From contig NZ_CP046507.1 of the NCBI RefSeq assembly GCF_009741445.1, forward strand, positions 992,001-1,056,000: 64,000 nt of DNA, read 5' to 3'. A program made the position numbers and the translations under genes. The notes under the pieces were generated by a model. It was not told where the DNA came from. It did not search any database and worked only from the letters and a program-made list of their open reading frames with translations. This DNA comes from Mycobacterium avium subsp. avium. GTDB taxonomy: Bacteria > Actinomycetota > Actinomycetes > Mycobacteriales > Mycobacteriaceae. Shown in pieces: positions 15,529 through 25,044 of the stretch; the first letter of the stretch is position 1; each line of letters begins with the position of its first letter.

Positions 15529-17304
15529 GTGCTGCGCAGCCACGCCGCCGGTTCGCTGAGAAGTAGCGACGCCGGGCAGCAGGTGACGCTGGCGGGCTGG
15601 GTCGCGCGCCGGCGCGACCACGGCGGCGTCATCTTCATCGACCTGCGCGACGCCTCCGGAATTACCCAGGTGGTGTTCCGCGACCCGGACGTCCTCAAGC
15701 AGGCGCACCGGCTGCGCGCCGAGTTCTGCGTCGCGGTGACCGGGCTGGTCGAGATCCGCCCGGAAGGCAACGCCAACCCCGAGATCGCCACCGGCGACAT
15801 CGAGGTCAACGCGTCGTCGCTGACCGTGCTGGGCGAAAGCGCGCCGCTGCCGTTCCAGCTCGACGAGCCCGCCGGCGAGGAGCTGCGGCTGAAATACCGC
15901 TACCTGGACCTGCGCCGCGACGCGCCGGCCGCGGCAATCCGGTTGCGCTCCAAGGTGAATGCCGCCGCGCGCGAAGTGCTGGCGCGGCACGACTTCGTCG
16001 AGATCGAGACCCCGACCATCACCCGCTCCACCCCGGAGGGGGCGCGCGACTTCCTGGTGCCGGCCCGGCTGCATCCCGGCTCGTTCTACGCGCTGCCGCA
16101 GAGCCCGCAGCTGTTCAAGCAGTTGCTGATGGTGGCCGGGATGGAGCGCTACTACCAGATCGCCCGCTGCTACCGCGACGAGGATTTCCGCGCCGACCGC
16201 CAGCCCGAGTTCACCCAGCTCGACATGGAGATGAGCTTCGTCGACGCCGAGGACGTCATCGCGATCTCCGAGGAGATCCTGGCCGCGCTGTGGGCGCTGA
16301 TCGGCTACGAGATCCCCCGGCCGATCCCGCGGATCAGCTACGCCGACGCGATGGCCCGCTACGGCTCCGACAAGCCCGACCTGCGGTTCGGACTCGAGCT
16401 CGTCGAGTGCTCGGAGTTCTTTAAAGACACCACATTTCGCGTCTTCCAGGCGCCGTACGTGGGTGCGGTGGTGATGCCCGGCGGGGCCTCGCAGCCGCGC
16501 CGCACCCTGGACGGCTGGCAGGAGTGGGCCAAGCAGCGCGGCGCCAAGGGCCTGGCCTACGTGCTGGTCGGCGAGGACGGCGAGCTGGGCGGGCCGGTGG
16601 CCAAGAACCTCTCCGACGCCGAGCGCGCCGGGCTGGCCGGGCACGTCGGCGCCGCACCGGGGGACTGCATCTTCTTCGCGGCCGGGCCGGCCAAGCCGTC
16701 GCGGGCGCTGCTGGGCGCGGCCCGCAGCGAGATCGCCCACCGGCTGGGCCTGATCGACCCGCAGGCGTGGGCGTTCGTCTGGGTGGTGGACCCGCCGCTG
16801 TTCGAGCCCGCCGACGACGCCACCGCCGCCGGTGACGTCGCCGTCGGCTCCGGGGCGTGGACCGCGGTGCACCACGCGTTCACCGCACCCAAGCCGGGAT
16901 ACGAGGACGCGATCGAGACCGACACCGGCAACGTGCTCGCCGACGCGTACGACATCGTCTGCAACGGCAACGAGATCGGCGGCGGCTCGATCCGTATCCA
17001 CCGCCGCGACATCCAGGAGCGGGTGTTCGCGGTGATGGGCCTGGACCACGCCGAGGCTCGGGAGAAGTTCGGATTCCTGTTGGAGGCGTTCACCTTTGGC
17101 GCGCCCCCGCACGGCGGAATCGCGTTCGGCTGGGACCGGATCAACGCGCTGCTGTCCCGGGTCGACTCCATCCGCGAGGTGATCGCCTTCCCCAAGACCG
17201 GCGGCGGCGTCGACCCGCTCACCGACGCGCCGGCGCCCATCACCGAACAGCAGCGCAAGGAGTCCGGAATAGACGTCAAGCCGGACCGGGTTGAGCAGGC
17301 ATGA
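15529..17304 (+). CDS. aspS: Aspartyl-tRNA synthetase
   Basis: A 591-residue class II synthetase that charges tRNA(Asp) and, in mycobacteria, probably also tRNA(Asn) for later amidation. It has an N-terminal OB fold (about 15-110), the motif 2 region ([20 protein letters not shown]), a GAD-type insert (about 280-420) and motif 3 (GGIAFGWDR). Start is GTG 15529 with a ggggag ribosome-binding site; the orthologue's extra Met-Phe is not available here because the codon is GTT. It shares a 59-bp divergent intergenic region with the reductase. The stop overlaps the next gene as ATGA. Confidence 0.96.
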   Translation: MLRSHAAGSLRSSDAGQQVTLAGWVARRRDHGGVIFIDLRDASGITQVVFRDPDVLKQAHRLRAEFCVAVTGLVEIRPEGNANPEIATGDIEVNASSLTVLGESAPLPFQLDEPAGEELRLKYRYLDLRRDAPAAAIRLRSKVNAAAREVLARHDFVEIETPTITRSTPEGARDFLVPARLHPGSFYALPQSPQLFKQLLMVAGMERYYQIARCYRDEDFRADRQPEFTQLDMEMSFVDAEDVIAISEEILAALWALIGYEIPRPIPRISYADAMARYGSDKPDLRFGLELVECSEFFKDTTFRVFQAPYVGAVVMPGGASQPRRTLDGWQEWAKQRGAKGLAYVLVGEDGELGGPVAKNLSDAERAGLAGHVGAAPGDCIFFAAGPAKPSRALLGAARSEIAHRLGLIDPQAWAFVWVVDPPLFEPADDATAAGDVAVGSGAWTAVHHAFTAPKPGYEDAIETDTGNVLADAYDIVCNGNEIGGGSIRIHRRDIQERVFAVMGLDHAEAREKFGFLLEAFTFGAPPHGGIAFGWDRINALLSRVDSIREVIAFPKTGGGVDPLTDAPAPITEQQRKESGIDVKPDRVEQA

Positions 17305-17732
17305 CTGATATTCCGGACACCGGCACCATCAACGCGTTCAACCAGAGCATCATCGACGAATTCCGGGCCAACGACGGCAAAGTGGGCGGCCAGTTCGAGG
17401 GTGCCGACCTGCTGCTGCTGCACACCACCGGCGCCAAGTCGGGTCAGCCCCGGGTGTCGCCGCTGGCCTACTTCCGCATCGACGGCAAGCTCCTGGTGAT
17501 CGGCTCGTTCGCCGGCGCCCCGGTCAGCCCGGCCTGGGTGCACAACCTGCGGGCCAACCCCGCCGCGCGGGTGGAGATCGGCACCGACAGCTTCGACGTG
17601 ACCGCGCGCGAGCTGCCCCGCGAGGAGCGCGACGCGCTGTTCGCCCAGGTCGCCGCGGCTGCCCCCGGCTTCGCCGAGTACCAGGCCAAGACCAGCCGGG
17701 TGATCCCCCTGTTCGAGCTGATCCGGACCTGA
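17301..17732 (+). CDS. Deazaflavin (F420)-dependent nitroreductase family protein
   Basis: A 143-residue protein of the Ddn/Rv3547 split-barrel family (DUF385). The signature [21 protein letters not shown] and [18 protein letters not shown] match F420H2-binding members. These proteins reduce quinones, nitroimidazoles or other acceptors with F420H2; the natural substrate is unknown. It is ATGA-coupled to aspS. The next gene follows after 3 bases. Confidence 0.88.
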   Translation: MTDIPDTGTINAFNQSIIDEFRANDGKVGGQFEGADLLLLHTTGAKSGQPRVSPLAYFRIDGKLLVIGSFAGAPVSPAWVHNLRANPAARVEIGTDSFDVTARELPREERDALFAQVAAAAPGFAEYQAKTSRVIPLFELIRT

Positions 17733-17735
17733 CCG

Positions 17736-18794
17736 ATGCGCGGCTCGGCGGTGCCCTCGTTGGTGCGCACCGCCGTGCGGGCGGGCGGCAAGCGGCTGGG
17801 TGCGGTGTGGTTCAACCTGCTGCAGACGTCGCTGGCCGCCGGCCTGTCCTGGTACCTGGCCCACGACGTGCTGGACCATCCGCAACCGTTCTTCGCGCCG
17901 ATCGCCGCCGCGGTGTCGTTGTCGACCAGCAACGTGCTGCGCGCCCAACGGGCCGTCCAGATGATGATCGGGGTGACGCTGGGCATCGGGCTGGGCACCG
18001 TGGTGCAGGGGATGCTCGGTCCCGGCGCGCTGCCCATCGCGGTCGCCGCGCTGGTCGCGCTGGGCGCCGCGGTGTTCATCGGGGGCGGCTTCATTGGGCA
18101 CGGGATGATGTTCGCCAACCAGACCGTGGTCTCGGCGCTGTTGGTGCTGGCCCTGTACCGCGGCGGCGCCGGGCCGGAACGCATCTTCGACGCGCTGATC
18201 GGCGGCGCGGTGGCCATCGTCGTCGCCGTGCTGCTGTTCCCCGCCGACCCGCGCACCGTGCTGGGCGCCGCCCGGGCCGGCGTGCTGGCGGTGCTGCACG
18301 ACGTGCTGTCCCGGGCCGCCGACGTTTCCTCCGGCCGCCGGGCGGCCCCGCCCGACTGGCCGCTGAGCGCCGTCGACCGGGTGCACGAACAGCTCAGCGG
18401 CCTGCTGGAAGCGCGCACCACCGCCCGGCACGTCGTCGCCATCGCGCCGCGACGCTGGGGCCTGCGCGACGCCGTGCGCGCCGCCGACCATCAGGCCGTG
18501 CACGTCGCGCTGCTGGCCGGCTCGGTGCTGCAGCTGGCCCGCGCGGTGGCCCCCGGCCCCGGCGACCGGCAGGGGCAGCCGGTGTCGACGGTACTGCTGG
18601 TGCTGGCGGCGGCGACCGCGCTGGCCGACCGCGATCCGGCCGGCGCGTGCGTGTACCTCGGCTCGGCGCGCCGGCACGCCGCGCGGCTGCGCTCGGGCGA
18701 CGGCGGCGACCGGGAGCCGCACGTCGCGCTGGCCGACGCCGTCGGCGCCTGCGTCGACGACCTGCAACGGGTGATCGACCTGCGGCCGGGGTGA
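17736..18794 (+). CDS. FUSC-family aromatic-acid-exporter-like membrane protein (Rv2571c-like)
   Basis: A 352-residue protein with about five membrane segments in the first 190 residues (AAGLSWYLAHDVL, FFAPIAAAVSLS, MMIGVTLGIGLGTVVQG, ALPIAVAALVALGAAVFIGG, GGAVAIVVAVLLFPA) and a cytoplasmic helical C-terminal half. This is the fusaric-acid/aromatic-acid exporter fold. Transport direction and substrate are inferred only. It ends 5 bases before the stop codon of the convergent MmcQ/YjbR gene. Confidence 0.8.
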   Translation: MRGSAVPSLVRTAVRAGGKRLGAVWFNLLQTSLAAGLSWYLAHDVLDHPQPFFAPIAAAVSLSTSNVLRAQRAVQMMIGVTLGIGLGTVVQGMLGPGALPIAVAALVALGAAVFIGGGFIGHGMMFANQTVVSALLVLALYRGGAGPERIFDALIGGAVAIVVAVLLFPADPRTVLGAARAGVLAVLHDVLSRAADVSSGRRAAPPDWPLSAVDRVHEQLSGLLEARTTARHVVAIAPRRWGLRDAVRAADHQAVHVALLAGSVLQLARAVAPGPGDRQGQPVSTVLLVLAAATALADRDPAGACVYLGSARRHAARLRSGDGGDREPHVALADAVGACVDDLQRVIDLRPG

Positions 18795-18799
18795 GGGGC

Positions 18800-19189
18800 T
18801 CACCGCGAGTCGGCCAGGAACTCCTGCACCAGTTTCCGCGGCGCCTGGGTCAGCCACGCCTCGGTGATCAGCTCCTCGAGGTCGCGCACCGAGATGGCGT
18901 CCAGGTTGACCAGCACCGCGGGATAGCCGTCGAAATGCGGGGTGGTGAAGAAGGTCTGCGGCGCGTCGTCGATCAGCGCGAACTTGACGCCCTCGTCGGC
19001 CACCCGGACACCGAGGACGTCGCCCGGGGTGGGCTCGGCGCCGGTGCGGGCCAGCGCTTCCCGCTCGGAGGGCCGCAGCGGGCGCTCCCAGGCCAGCAAC
19101 TTCTTGCCGACCCGCCAGTCGTGCGGTGACGGCTCGGAGGTGAGGGCCAGCTCACCCACGATGCGGGCGACGTCGTACCACGTGGCCAC
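18800..19189 (-). CDS. MmcQ/YjbR family protein (Rv2570-like)
   Basis: A 129-residue protein of the YjbR/MmcQ DNA-binding-like fold (PF04237), recognised by SEPSPHDWRVGKKLLAWERP and DGYPAVLVNLDAI. GTG 19189 gives the length I recall for the M. tuberculosis orthologue; the frame remains open to 19249 but that part is Arg-rich with no ribosome-binding site. Function is unknown. Confidence 0.78.
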   Translation of the reverse strand: MATWYDVARIVGELALTSEPSPHDWRVGKKLLAWERPLRPSEREALARTGAEPTPGDVLGVRVADEGVKFALIDDAPQTFFTTPHFDGYPAVLVNLDAISVRDLEELITEAWLTQAPRKLVQEFLADSR

Positions 19190-19290
19190 GCTCTCGATTG
19201 TGCTCCCGTTTCGGCGCGGCCGCCGCCGGATCGGCAAACGCGGCGGCATCGCGACCGCGGAGGCGGCCCCGGTGTGATGTGATCAGCCTT

Positions 19291-20212
19291 GTGCCCGAAG
19301 CCGATCAGCAGGCCGACGGCGGGGCCGCCCGCCGCCACCGCGTCACCCACCGCACCGAGTACCGCTACTCCGACGTGGTGACCAGCTCCTACGGCCGGGG
19401 TTTCCTGACGCCGCGGGACTCGCTGCGGCAGCGCTGCGTCGCCCATCGGCTGACCATCGACCCGGCCCCGGCCGACAGCTCCACCAGCACCGACTGCTAC
19501 GGCAACATCAGCTCCTATTTCCACGTCACCCAACCGCACCACAGCCTGACGGTGACCAGCGATTCCATCGTCGACGTCAACCCGCCGGCGCCGGGCCTGT
19601 ACACCACCGGGCCGGCGGTACAGCCCTGGGAGGCGGCCCGCCCGGCCGGCCGCCGCGGGGCGGTGGCCACCGAATTCACCCTCGACCTCGACCCGCCGGA
19701 GATCACCGACGAGGTGCGCGACTACGCCGCACCCAGTTTCGCGCCCGGGCGGCCGCTGATCGAGGTGCTGCGGGACCTGGCGTCGCGGATCTTCACCGAC
19801 TTCACCTACCGGTCCGGGTCGACGACGATCTCCACCGGGGTCGCCGAGGTTCTGGCGGCCCGCGAAGGGGTATGCCAGGACTTCGCGCGGCTGGCGATCG
19901 CCTGCCTGCGCGCCCACGGGTTGGCGGCCAGCTACGTGTCCGGGTATCTGGCCACCGACCCCCCCCGGAAAGGACCGGATGATCGGCATCGACGCCACCC
20001 ACGCCTGGGCCGCCGTGTGGACCCCGCACGAGCCCGGTCAATTCGAGTGGCTGGGAGTGGATCCCACCAACGACCAGATGATCGACGAGCGCTACATCGT
20101 GGTGGGACGCGGCCGCGACTACGCCGACGTCCCGCCGCTGCGGGGCATCATCTACACCAACTCACAGCACAGCGTGATCGACGTGTCCGTCGACGTGGTG
20201 CCCTATGCGTGA
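19291..20212 (+). pseudogene. Transglutaminase-like protein (Rv2569c-like), frameshifted in a C8 run
   Basis: The protein reads continuously from GTG 19291 to SGYLATDPP and then leaves frame in a run of eight C at 19959-19966. The correct continuation (GKDRMIGIDATHAWAAVWTP, ending VDVVPYA at 20212) is in the next frame. The transglutaminase core straddles the break: Cys in REGVCQDFARLA, His in IDATHAWAAVW and Asp in VDPTNDQ. One base too many (or two too few) in the C run explains it. Repaired, the product would be about 306 residues. It overlaps the following zinc-peptidase gene by 8 bases, as in an operon. Confidence 0.85.
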
Positions 20213-21227
20213 CTTCACCTGCCCCAAGTGCGGCCAGCGCCTGACCTTCGAGAACTCCACCTGCCTGAATTGCGGTAGCGCGCTGGGGTTTTCGATCGAG
20301 CAGATGGCACTGCTGGTGATCTCGGAGGACGAGACGAGCGGGCACGCCGGCTTCGTGCCCGCCAGCGAATACCAGTTGTGCGCCAATCTGCTTCTCGCCG
20401 AATGCAATTGGCTGGTCCCGGTGAACGAGCCGCGGTTGCTGTGCGCGTCCTGCGTGCTGACCACCGAGCGGCCCAACGACGCCGACTCCGTGGGGCTGGC
20501 CGAGTTCGCCCGCGCCGAGGCGGCCAAACGCCGGCTGATCGCCGAGCTGCACGAGCTGCGGCTGCCGATCGTCGGGCGTGATCAGGACCCCGACTACGGC
20601 CTGGCCTTCCGGCTGCTGTCCAGCGCGCACGAGAACGTGCTGACCGGTCACCAGAACGGGGTCATCACACTGGATTTGGCCGAGGGCGACGACGTGCACC
20701 GCGAACAGCTGCGGGTCGAGATGGACGAGCCGTACCGGACGCTGCTCGGGCACTTCCGGCACGAGATCGGGCACTACTACTTCTACCGGCTGATCGCCCC
20801 GCACCCCGACCACCTGCGCCGGTTCAACGAGCTGTTCGGCGATCCCGACGCCGACTACCAGCAGGCGCTGGACCGGCACTACAGCGAGGGCGCGCCGGAG
20901 GGATGGCAGGAGAACTTCGTCTCGTCGTATGCCACCATGCACGCCAGCGAGGACTGGGCCGAGACGTTTGCCCACTACCTGCACATCCGCGACACGCTGG
21001 ACACCTCGGCGTGGTGCGGGCTGGCCCCGGCGTCGGCCACCATCGATCGTCCGGCGTTGGGGCCCAGCGCTTTTCAGACGATCATCGACACGTGGCTGCC
21101 GTTGTCGTGGTCACTGAACATGGTGAACCGGTCCATGGGCCACGACGACCTGTACCCATTCGTGCTGCCGGCCGCGGTGCTGGAGAAGATGCAGTTCATC
21201 CACGCCGTGGTCGACGGGGCCGGTTAG
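20205..21227 (+). CDS. Zinc-ribbon putative metallopeptidase (Rv2568c-like)
   Basis: A 340-residue protein. The N-terminus has a Cys4 zinc ribbon (CPKCGQRLTF..CLNCGSALGF), and a second Cys pair occurs near CANLLLAECNW..CASC. The central HFRHEIGHYYFYRL is a zincin-type HExxH motif, followed by AETFAHYLHIRDTLD. It belongs to the DUF2248/zinc-ribbon_6 group that is regularly found with transglutaminase and ATP-grasp/alpha-E genes. The start overlaps the end of the transglutaminase gene, and its tail overlaps the convergent ATP-grasp gene by 4 bases. Confidence 0.87.
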   Translation: MRDFTCPKCGQRLTFENSTCLNCGSALGFSIEQMALLVISEDETSGHAGFVPASEYQLCANLLLAECNWLVPVNEPRLLCASCVLTTERPNDADSVGLAEFARAEAAKRRLIAELHELRLPIVGRDQDPDYGLAFRLLSSAHENVLTGHQNGVITLDLAEGDDVHREQLRVEMDEPYRTLLGHFRHEIGHYYFYRLIAPHPDHLRRFNELFGDPDADYQQALDRHYSEGAPEGWQENFVSSYATMHASEDWAETFAHYLHIRDTLDTSAWCGLAPASATIDRPALGPSAFQTIIDTWLPLSWSLNMVNRSMGHDDLYPFVLPAAVLEKMQFIHAVVDGAG

Positions 21228-23887
21228 GCCGGCATCACGCGGCGCACATCGGGACCCCACAGCGGCTGCATGCCGCCGGGCAGCGCCAGCTGGGTGGTGG
21301 TGAGCACCTCGGCCAGGCTGCGCAGCTCGGCGTGCACCGAATCGAGCAGCTCGGCGAGCTCGGCGCGCCGCCCGTCATCGCTGATGCGTTCCAGCTCAGC
21401 GGGATGCGACCGGCGCAGCCGGGTGCCGATCTCGTCGACCAGCCGTTCCGGGCGCGACGACCCGGATGCGCCGGGCAGGCCCTTGAGGTCGGCGCGCAGC
21501 CGCTCCACCTGGTAGAGCAGCGACCGCGGGTTCTGCGCGTCGAACAGCATCAGCTCGGCCATCGCGGCCACGCTCACCTTGCCCGCCGTGCGGCGCCGGT
21601 AGCTGACCGAGGACTCGCAGGCCACCAGCGTCGATTCGAGGATGGTCTGTTCGGCGGCCGCGCCGCGCACCACGGTGAGCGTGGCCCGCAGCAGCGCCGT
21701 CAGCCACAGGCCGCGTTCGATCCGCTTGCCGATGTCCATCATGGTCCAGCCGGCGTCGCGCACCATCGACTCGCCGGCCACCCCGGACAGGGTCAGCATC
21801 CCGGCCAGCGTCTGGGTCTGCGCCGCGGTGAGCAGCGCGTCGGCCTCGGCCAGCGAGTCCGGCGGTTCGCTGTCCAGCGCCAGCGCCCGCTCCACCCCGG
21901 CCAGCACCATCCAGGTGTCGTTGGACATCTGGTCGCGCACCGCCCGCGCGGCCAGCGCCAGCCCCTCCACCGACTGCACCAGCGAGCCGGGCCGCTGCGG
22001 GTCGACGGTCAGCGACCACAGCGTGGAGGGCGCGACGGCGATCGTCTCGGCCGCATCGCCACCGGCCGCGGCGCCGGTGCCGGTGTCGGTGCCCGTGATG
22101 CGGCCCAGCGCGGCCATCAGCACCGGCACGCACTCGCTTTCCTCGCTGTGCTGGTGATGGCGGTAGACGTGGAAGCGGTCGCGGGTGACGATGAGCAGCC
22201 GGGCCATGCTCTCCGCGCGCTCGCCGTACCGCCCGATCCAGAACAGCTCGGACAGCACCCGCGGGGAGCTGACGGCCCAGGTGCCCGCGGCCGTCTTCGC
22301 CGGCGGCTCCACGGCGGGCACGCCGACCGCCTCGGCCCGGGCCCGCTCGGTCGGACGCACCCAGACATCCTTGGCCGCAACGCTTTTCAACGTGTACGCC
22401 GCCGGTCCTGCGGCCAGCAGGTAGCCGATGCCGCCGATCATCGGCGCGTAGCCGCCGCGCTGGGCCACGGTGAACAGCCGGATGCCGACCCCGGCCGACG
22501 ACAACACGCCGGCGTGGTCGGTCGGCGCCGAGGAGAACTGCGGCAGCTCCTGGCCGATCCACTGCCACGGCGCCGTCTCGATCCGGGCCGCCAGCTGGGC
22601 CAGCTGCCGCGACGAAAGCGCCGGCCCGACAAGCGTTTTCCCGCCCACCGTGGACTTCACCAGCAGCGAAGCCAGATTGGCCAGCAGGTGTGAACGTTCG
22701 GTGTCGATGCCGCGCCAGTAGACCGGCGCGCTGGGCAGTAGCAGCGTTTCGGACAGCAGGTGCCGCGCCATCGCCGGCAGAAAACGTTGCAGCCCAGGGT
22801 TTTCCAGAATTCCGCTGCCCAGGGTGTTGACGACGGTCACCGTCCCGCGATGCTGCGCCTCCACCAGGCCGGCCACCCCGAGCCGGGAGTCGGCGCGCAG
22901 GTCCAGCGGATCGCAATACTCGGCGTCGACCCGGCGCAGCACCACGTCGACGCGTTTCAGGGTGCCCAGCGAACGCATCCACACCATGCCGTCGCGCACC
23001 ACCAGGTCGGCGCTCTCCACCAGCGGGAAACCCAGCAGGGTGGCCAGATAGGCCTGGTCGAACGCCGTCTCGGAGTAGATGCCCGGCGACAGCACCACTA
23101 CCACCGGGTCCTGGGCGACGTCGGGCGCCGCGTCGATCAGCGCCAGCCGCAGAGCCTGCGCGAACGGTGTGGTGGGCCGTGGCGCGATCCGCTCGTACAG
23201 GTCGGGAATCGCGTGCGCCACCACCCGCCGATCGGCCAGCGCGTAGCCGGCGCCCGAGGGCGCCTGGGTGCGGTCGGCGTTGACGGCGAAGCCGCCGTCC
23301 GGGCGCCGGCTGACATCGCAGGCGTGCATGAAAAGCTGGTGACGGCCCGGGATTTCGATGCCGTTGGCGGCGCGCAGGTAGCCGGGATGGCCGAACAGCA
23401 GCTCCGGGGGCAGCACGCCCTCGGTGAGCAGGCTGCGCGGCCCGTACAGGTCGGCCAGCACCGCGTCGAGCACCCGCGACCGCTGCAGCAGCCCGGCCTC
23501 CAGCGGCTCCCAGTCGGCCGCCGACAGCACGATCGGCAGGGTGTCCAGCTGCCAGGGCCGCGGCTCCTGGCCGCGGCCGCCGGGCTCGACGTCGGTGTAG
23601 GTGATGCCGTCGTGGTCGATCAGGCCGCGGACTACCGAGCGCAGCCGGTCCAGCCCGGCGCGGCCGCGTTCGCCGATGGCGTCGGCCAGCTCGGTCCAGG
23701 CCGGGCGCACCTTGCCGTCGGGGCCGACGAATTCGTCGTAGCCGCTCGCCGGGCCCTGCCGCAGGTCGAACAGCGCCTGCTGGGCCCGTGCCGCCCGGTA
23801 CCCGGCCAGCAGGCGGTCGGCGTCGTAGGAGCCGCCGGCGACCGCCGAGGGTCCACCGGTGCCGAATGTCTTGTCCGCAAACGCCAT
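21224..23887 (-). CDS. Circularly permuted ATP-grasp plus alpha-E domain protein (Rv2567-like)
   Basis: An 887-residue two-domain protein. Residues about 30-510 form the circularly permuted ATP-grasp type 2 domain (AGGSYDADRLLAGYRAA, FMHACDVSRRPDGGF, VVLSPGIYSETAFDQAYLA). The remainder is the alpha-E helical domain (SELFWIGRYGERAESMARLL). The first domain probably forms amide bonds between a peptide or amino acid and a carboxylate. Comparative work by Iyer, Aravind and colleagues placed such pairs with transglutaminases and peptidases in a predicted peptide synthesis/processing system. ATG 23887 is chosen; the frame is open upstream but composition there is promoter-like. Confidence 0.88.
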   Translation of the reverse strand: MAFADKTFGTGGPSAVAGGSYDADRLLAGYRAARAQQALFDLRQGPASGYDEFVGPDGKVRPAWTELADAIGERGRAGLDRLRSVVRGLIDHDGITYTDVEPGGRGQEPRPWQLDTLPIVLSAADWEPLEAGLLQRSRVLDAVLADLYGPRSLLTEGVLPPELLFGHPGYLRAANGIEIPGRHQLFMHACDVSRRPDGGFAVNADRTQAPSGAGYALADRRVVAHAIPDLYERIAPRPTTPFAQALRLALIDAAPDVAQDPVVVVLSPGIYSETAFDQAYLATLLGFPLVESADLVVRDGMVWMRSLGTLKRVDVVLRRVDAEYCDPLDLRADSRLGVAGLVEAQHRGTVTVVNTLGSGILENPGLQRFLPAMARHLLSETLLLPSAPVYWRGIDTERSHLLANLASLLVKSTVGGKTLVGPALSSRQLAQLAARIETAPWQWIGQELPQFSSAPTDHAGVLSSAGVGIRLFTVAQRGGYAPMIGGIGYLLAAGPAAYTLKSVAAKDVWVRPTERARAEAVGVPAVEPPAKTAAGTWAVSSPRVLSELFWIGRYGERAESMARLLIVTRDRFHVYRHHQHSEESECVPVLMAALGRITGTDTGTGAAAGGDAAETIAVAPSTLWSLTVDPQRPGSLVQSVEGLALAARAVRDQMSNDTWMVLAGVERALALDSEPPDSLAEADALLTAAQTQTLAGMLTLSGVAGESMVRDAGWTMMDIGKRIERGLWLTALLRATLTVVRGAAAEQTILESTLVACESSVSYRRRTAGKVSVAAMAELMLFDAQNPRSLLYQVERLRADLKGLPGASGSSRPERLVDEIGTRLRRSHPAELERISDDGRRAELAELLDSVHAELRSLAEVLTTTQLALPGGMQPLWGPDVRRVMPA

Positions 23888-23957
23888 TACAGCTGCACGG
23901 TACGCACGCGGCGCGGCCGGGGGAGCCCGGCGCGCCGGGAGTGGCCGCGGCCGGCCG

Positions 23958-24898
23958 CTACGCCGGCGGGGCCCCCGGCGGCGGGCCGGGCTGATAGCCG
24001 GGCGGCGGGCCGGGCTGGTAGCCCGGCGGCGGCGCCACCTGGCCGCCGGACAGCTTGCGGTAGGCGTAGATCCCGACCAGGGCGGCGACCGGCGCGGCCA
24101 GCAGCAGCCCGACTCCACACGCCAGGGCGCCGACCACCACCAGCGCGAACTCGGCCAGCCACACCAGCAGGGCGTTGGCGAAGTTCGCGGTGACGGTGGA
24201 GAAGCTGGAGCTGAGTGCCTTGACGGCCGACTCCGACCGGTCGATGGCGTACGGGATGGTGAACTGGGCGAAGAGGCCCAGGATCAGGCCGGGCAGGAAG
24301 CACAGCGCCGAGGCGATCGAGGTGAGAATGCCGACCAGCAGCGCGGCCAGGAACACCATGCCGAAGTTGCGCGGCTTGAAGAACGACCCGATGGTCACCG
24401 GGCGGCCGTCGGCCAGGTCGAGGCAGCCGGACAGGTAGGCGGATTGGGCGAACGCGCCCACCAGGTAGGCGACCAGGTAGCCCAGCACCAGCAGCGCCAT
24501 CCCGCCGCCGTTGAGGTTCGCGGTGAAGGTGAAGTAGTCGTCGCCGGAGCCGCCGCCGGAGGTGCCGACGTCCTGGCTCAGCCCGATCAGCGTGGAGGCA
24601 CCGCCCAGCACCACCAGGTAGACCAGCGTCGGAACGATCAGCGCCACAGGGTTTTTGGTGAAAGCGTTCCACGCCCAGCCGAACGCCTCGCCCACGCTGA
24701 ACGCGGGCTTGGGCGGGCCGCCGAACCCGGGTGGGGGGCCGTAGCCCGGGGCGGGCCGTAGCCGGGCGGGGGTGCCCCGTAGCCGGGCGGCGGGCCATAG
24801 CCCGGCGGCGGCGGGGGAGGCGTGCCGTAGCCCGGCGGCGGGCCGTACCCCGGCGGCGGGTCGGGCGGCGTGCCTGGATATTCGGGGGGCTGGCTCAT
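23958..24898 (-). pseudogene. Pro/Gly/Tyr-rich membrane protein (Rv2560-like), frameshifted
   Basis: From ATG 24898 the protein begins MSQPPEYPGTPPDPPPGYG and repeats PPPGYG units, then falls out of frame at a GC run (24745-24755). The membrane part (VGEAFGWAWNAFTKNPVALI onward) continues in another frame to 23958. Restoring one C makes about 313 residues: a repeat-rich cytoplasmic head, five or so membrane segments and a short PPPGYQPG tail. A GTG at 24695 could start the second part but has no ribosome-binding site. Function is unknown. The break may be real or a homopolymer error. Confidence 0.8.
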
Positions 24899-25044
24899 GT
24901 CCGTCCTTGCTGTTGGATTTCCGCCGGCTCGACTTACCGGGAGCGAACGCGCACCGGATTCGGCAAACCGGAACTTAGCAAAGATGACGCCGGCGCGCGC
25001 GGGTTGACGGCCGCGAGCCGGCTTGCGCGTCGCCGCCGCGTGGT

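Noticed and set aside
23990..24890. CRISPR-like or satellite repeat
   Set aside because: The repeated units are in-frame codons for PPPGYG/PPGYQPG in the Rv2560-like protein, not spaced direct repeats.
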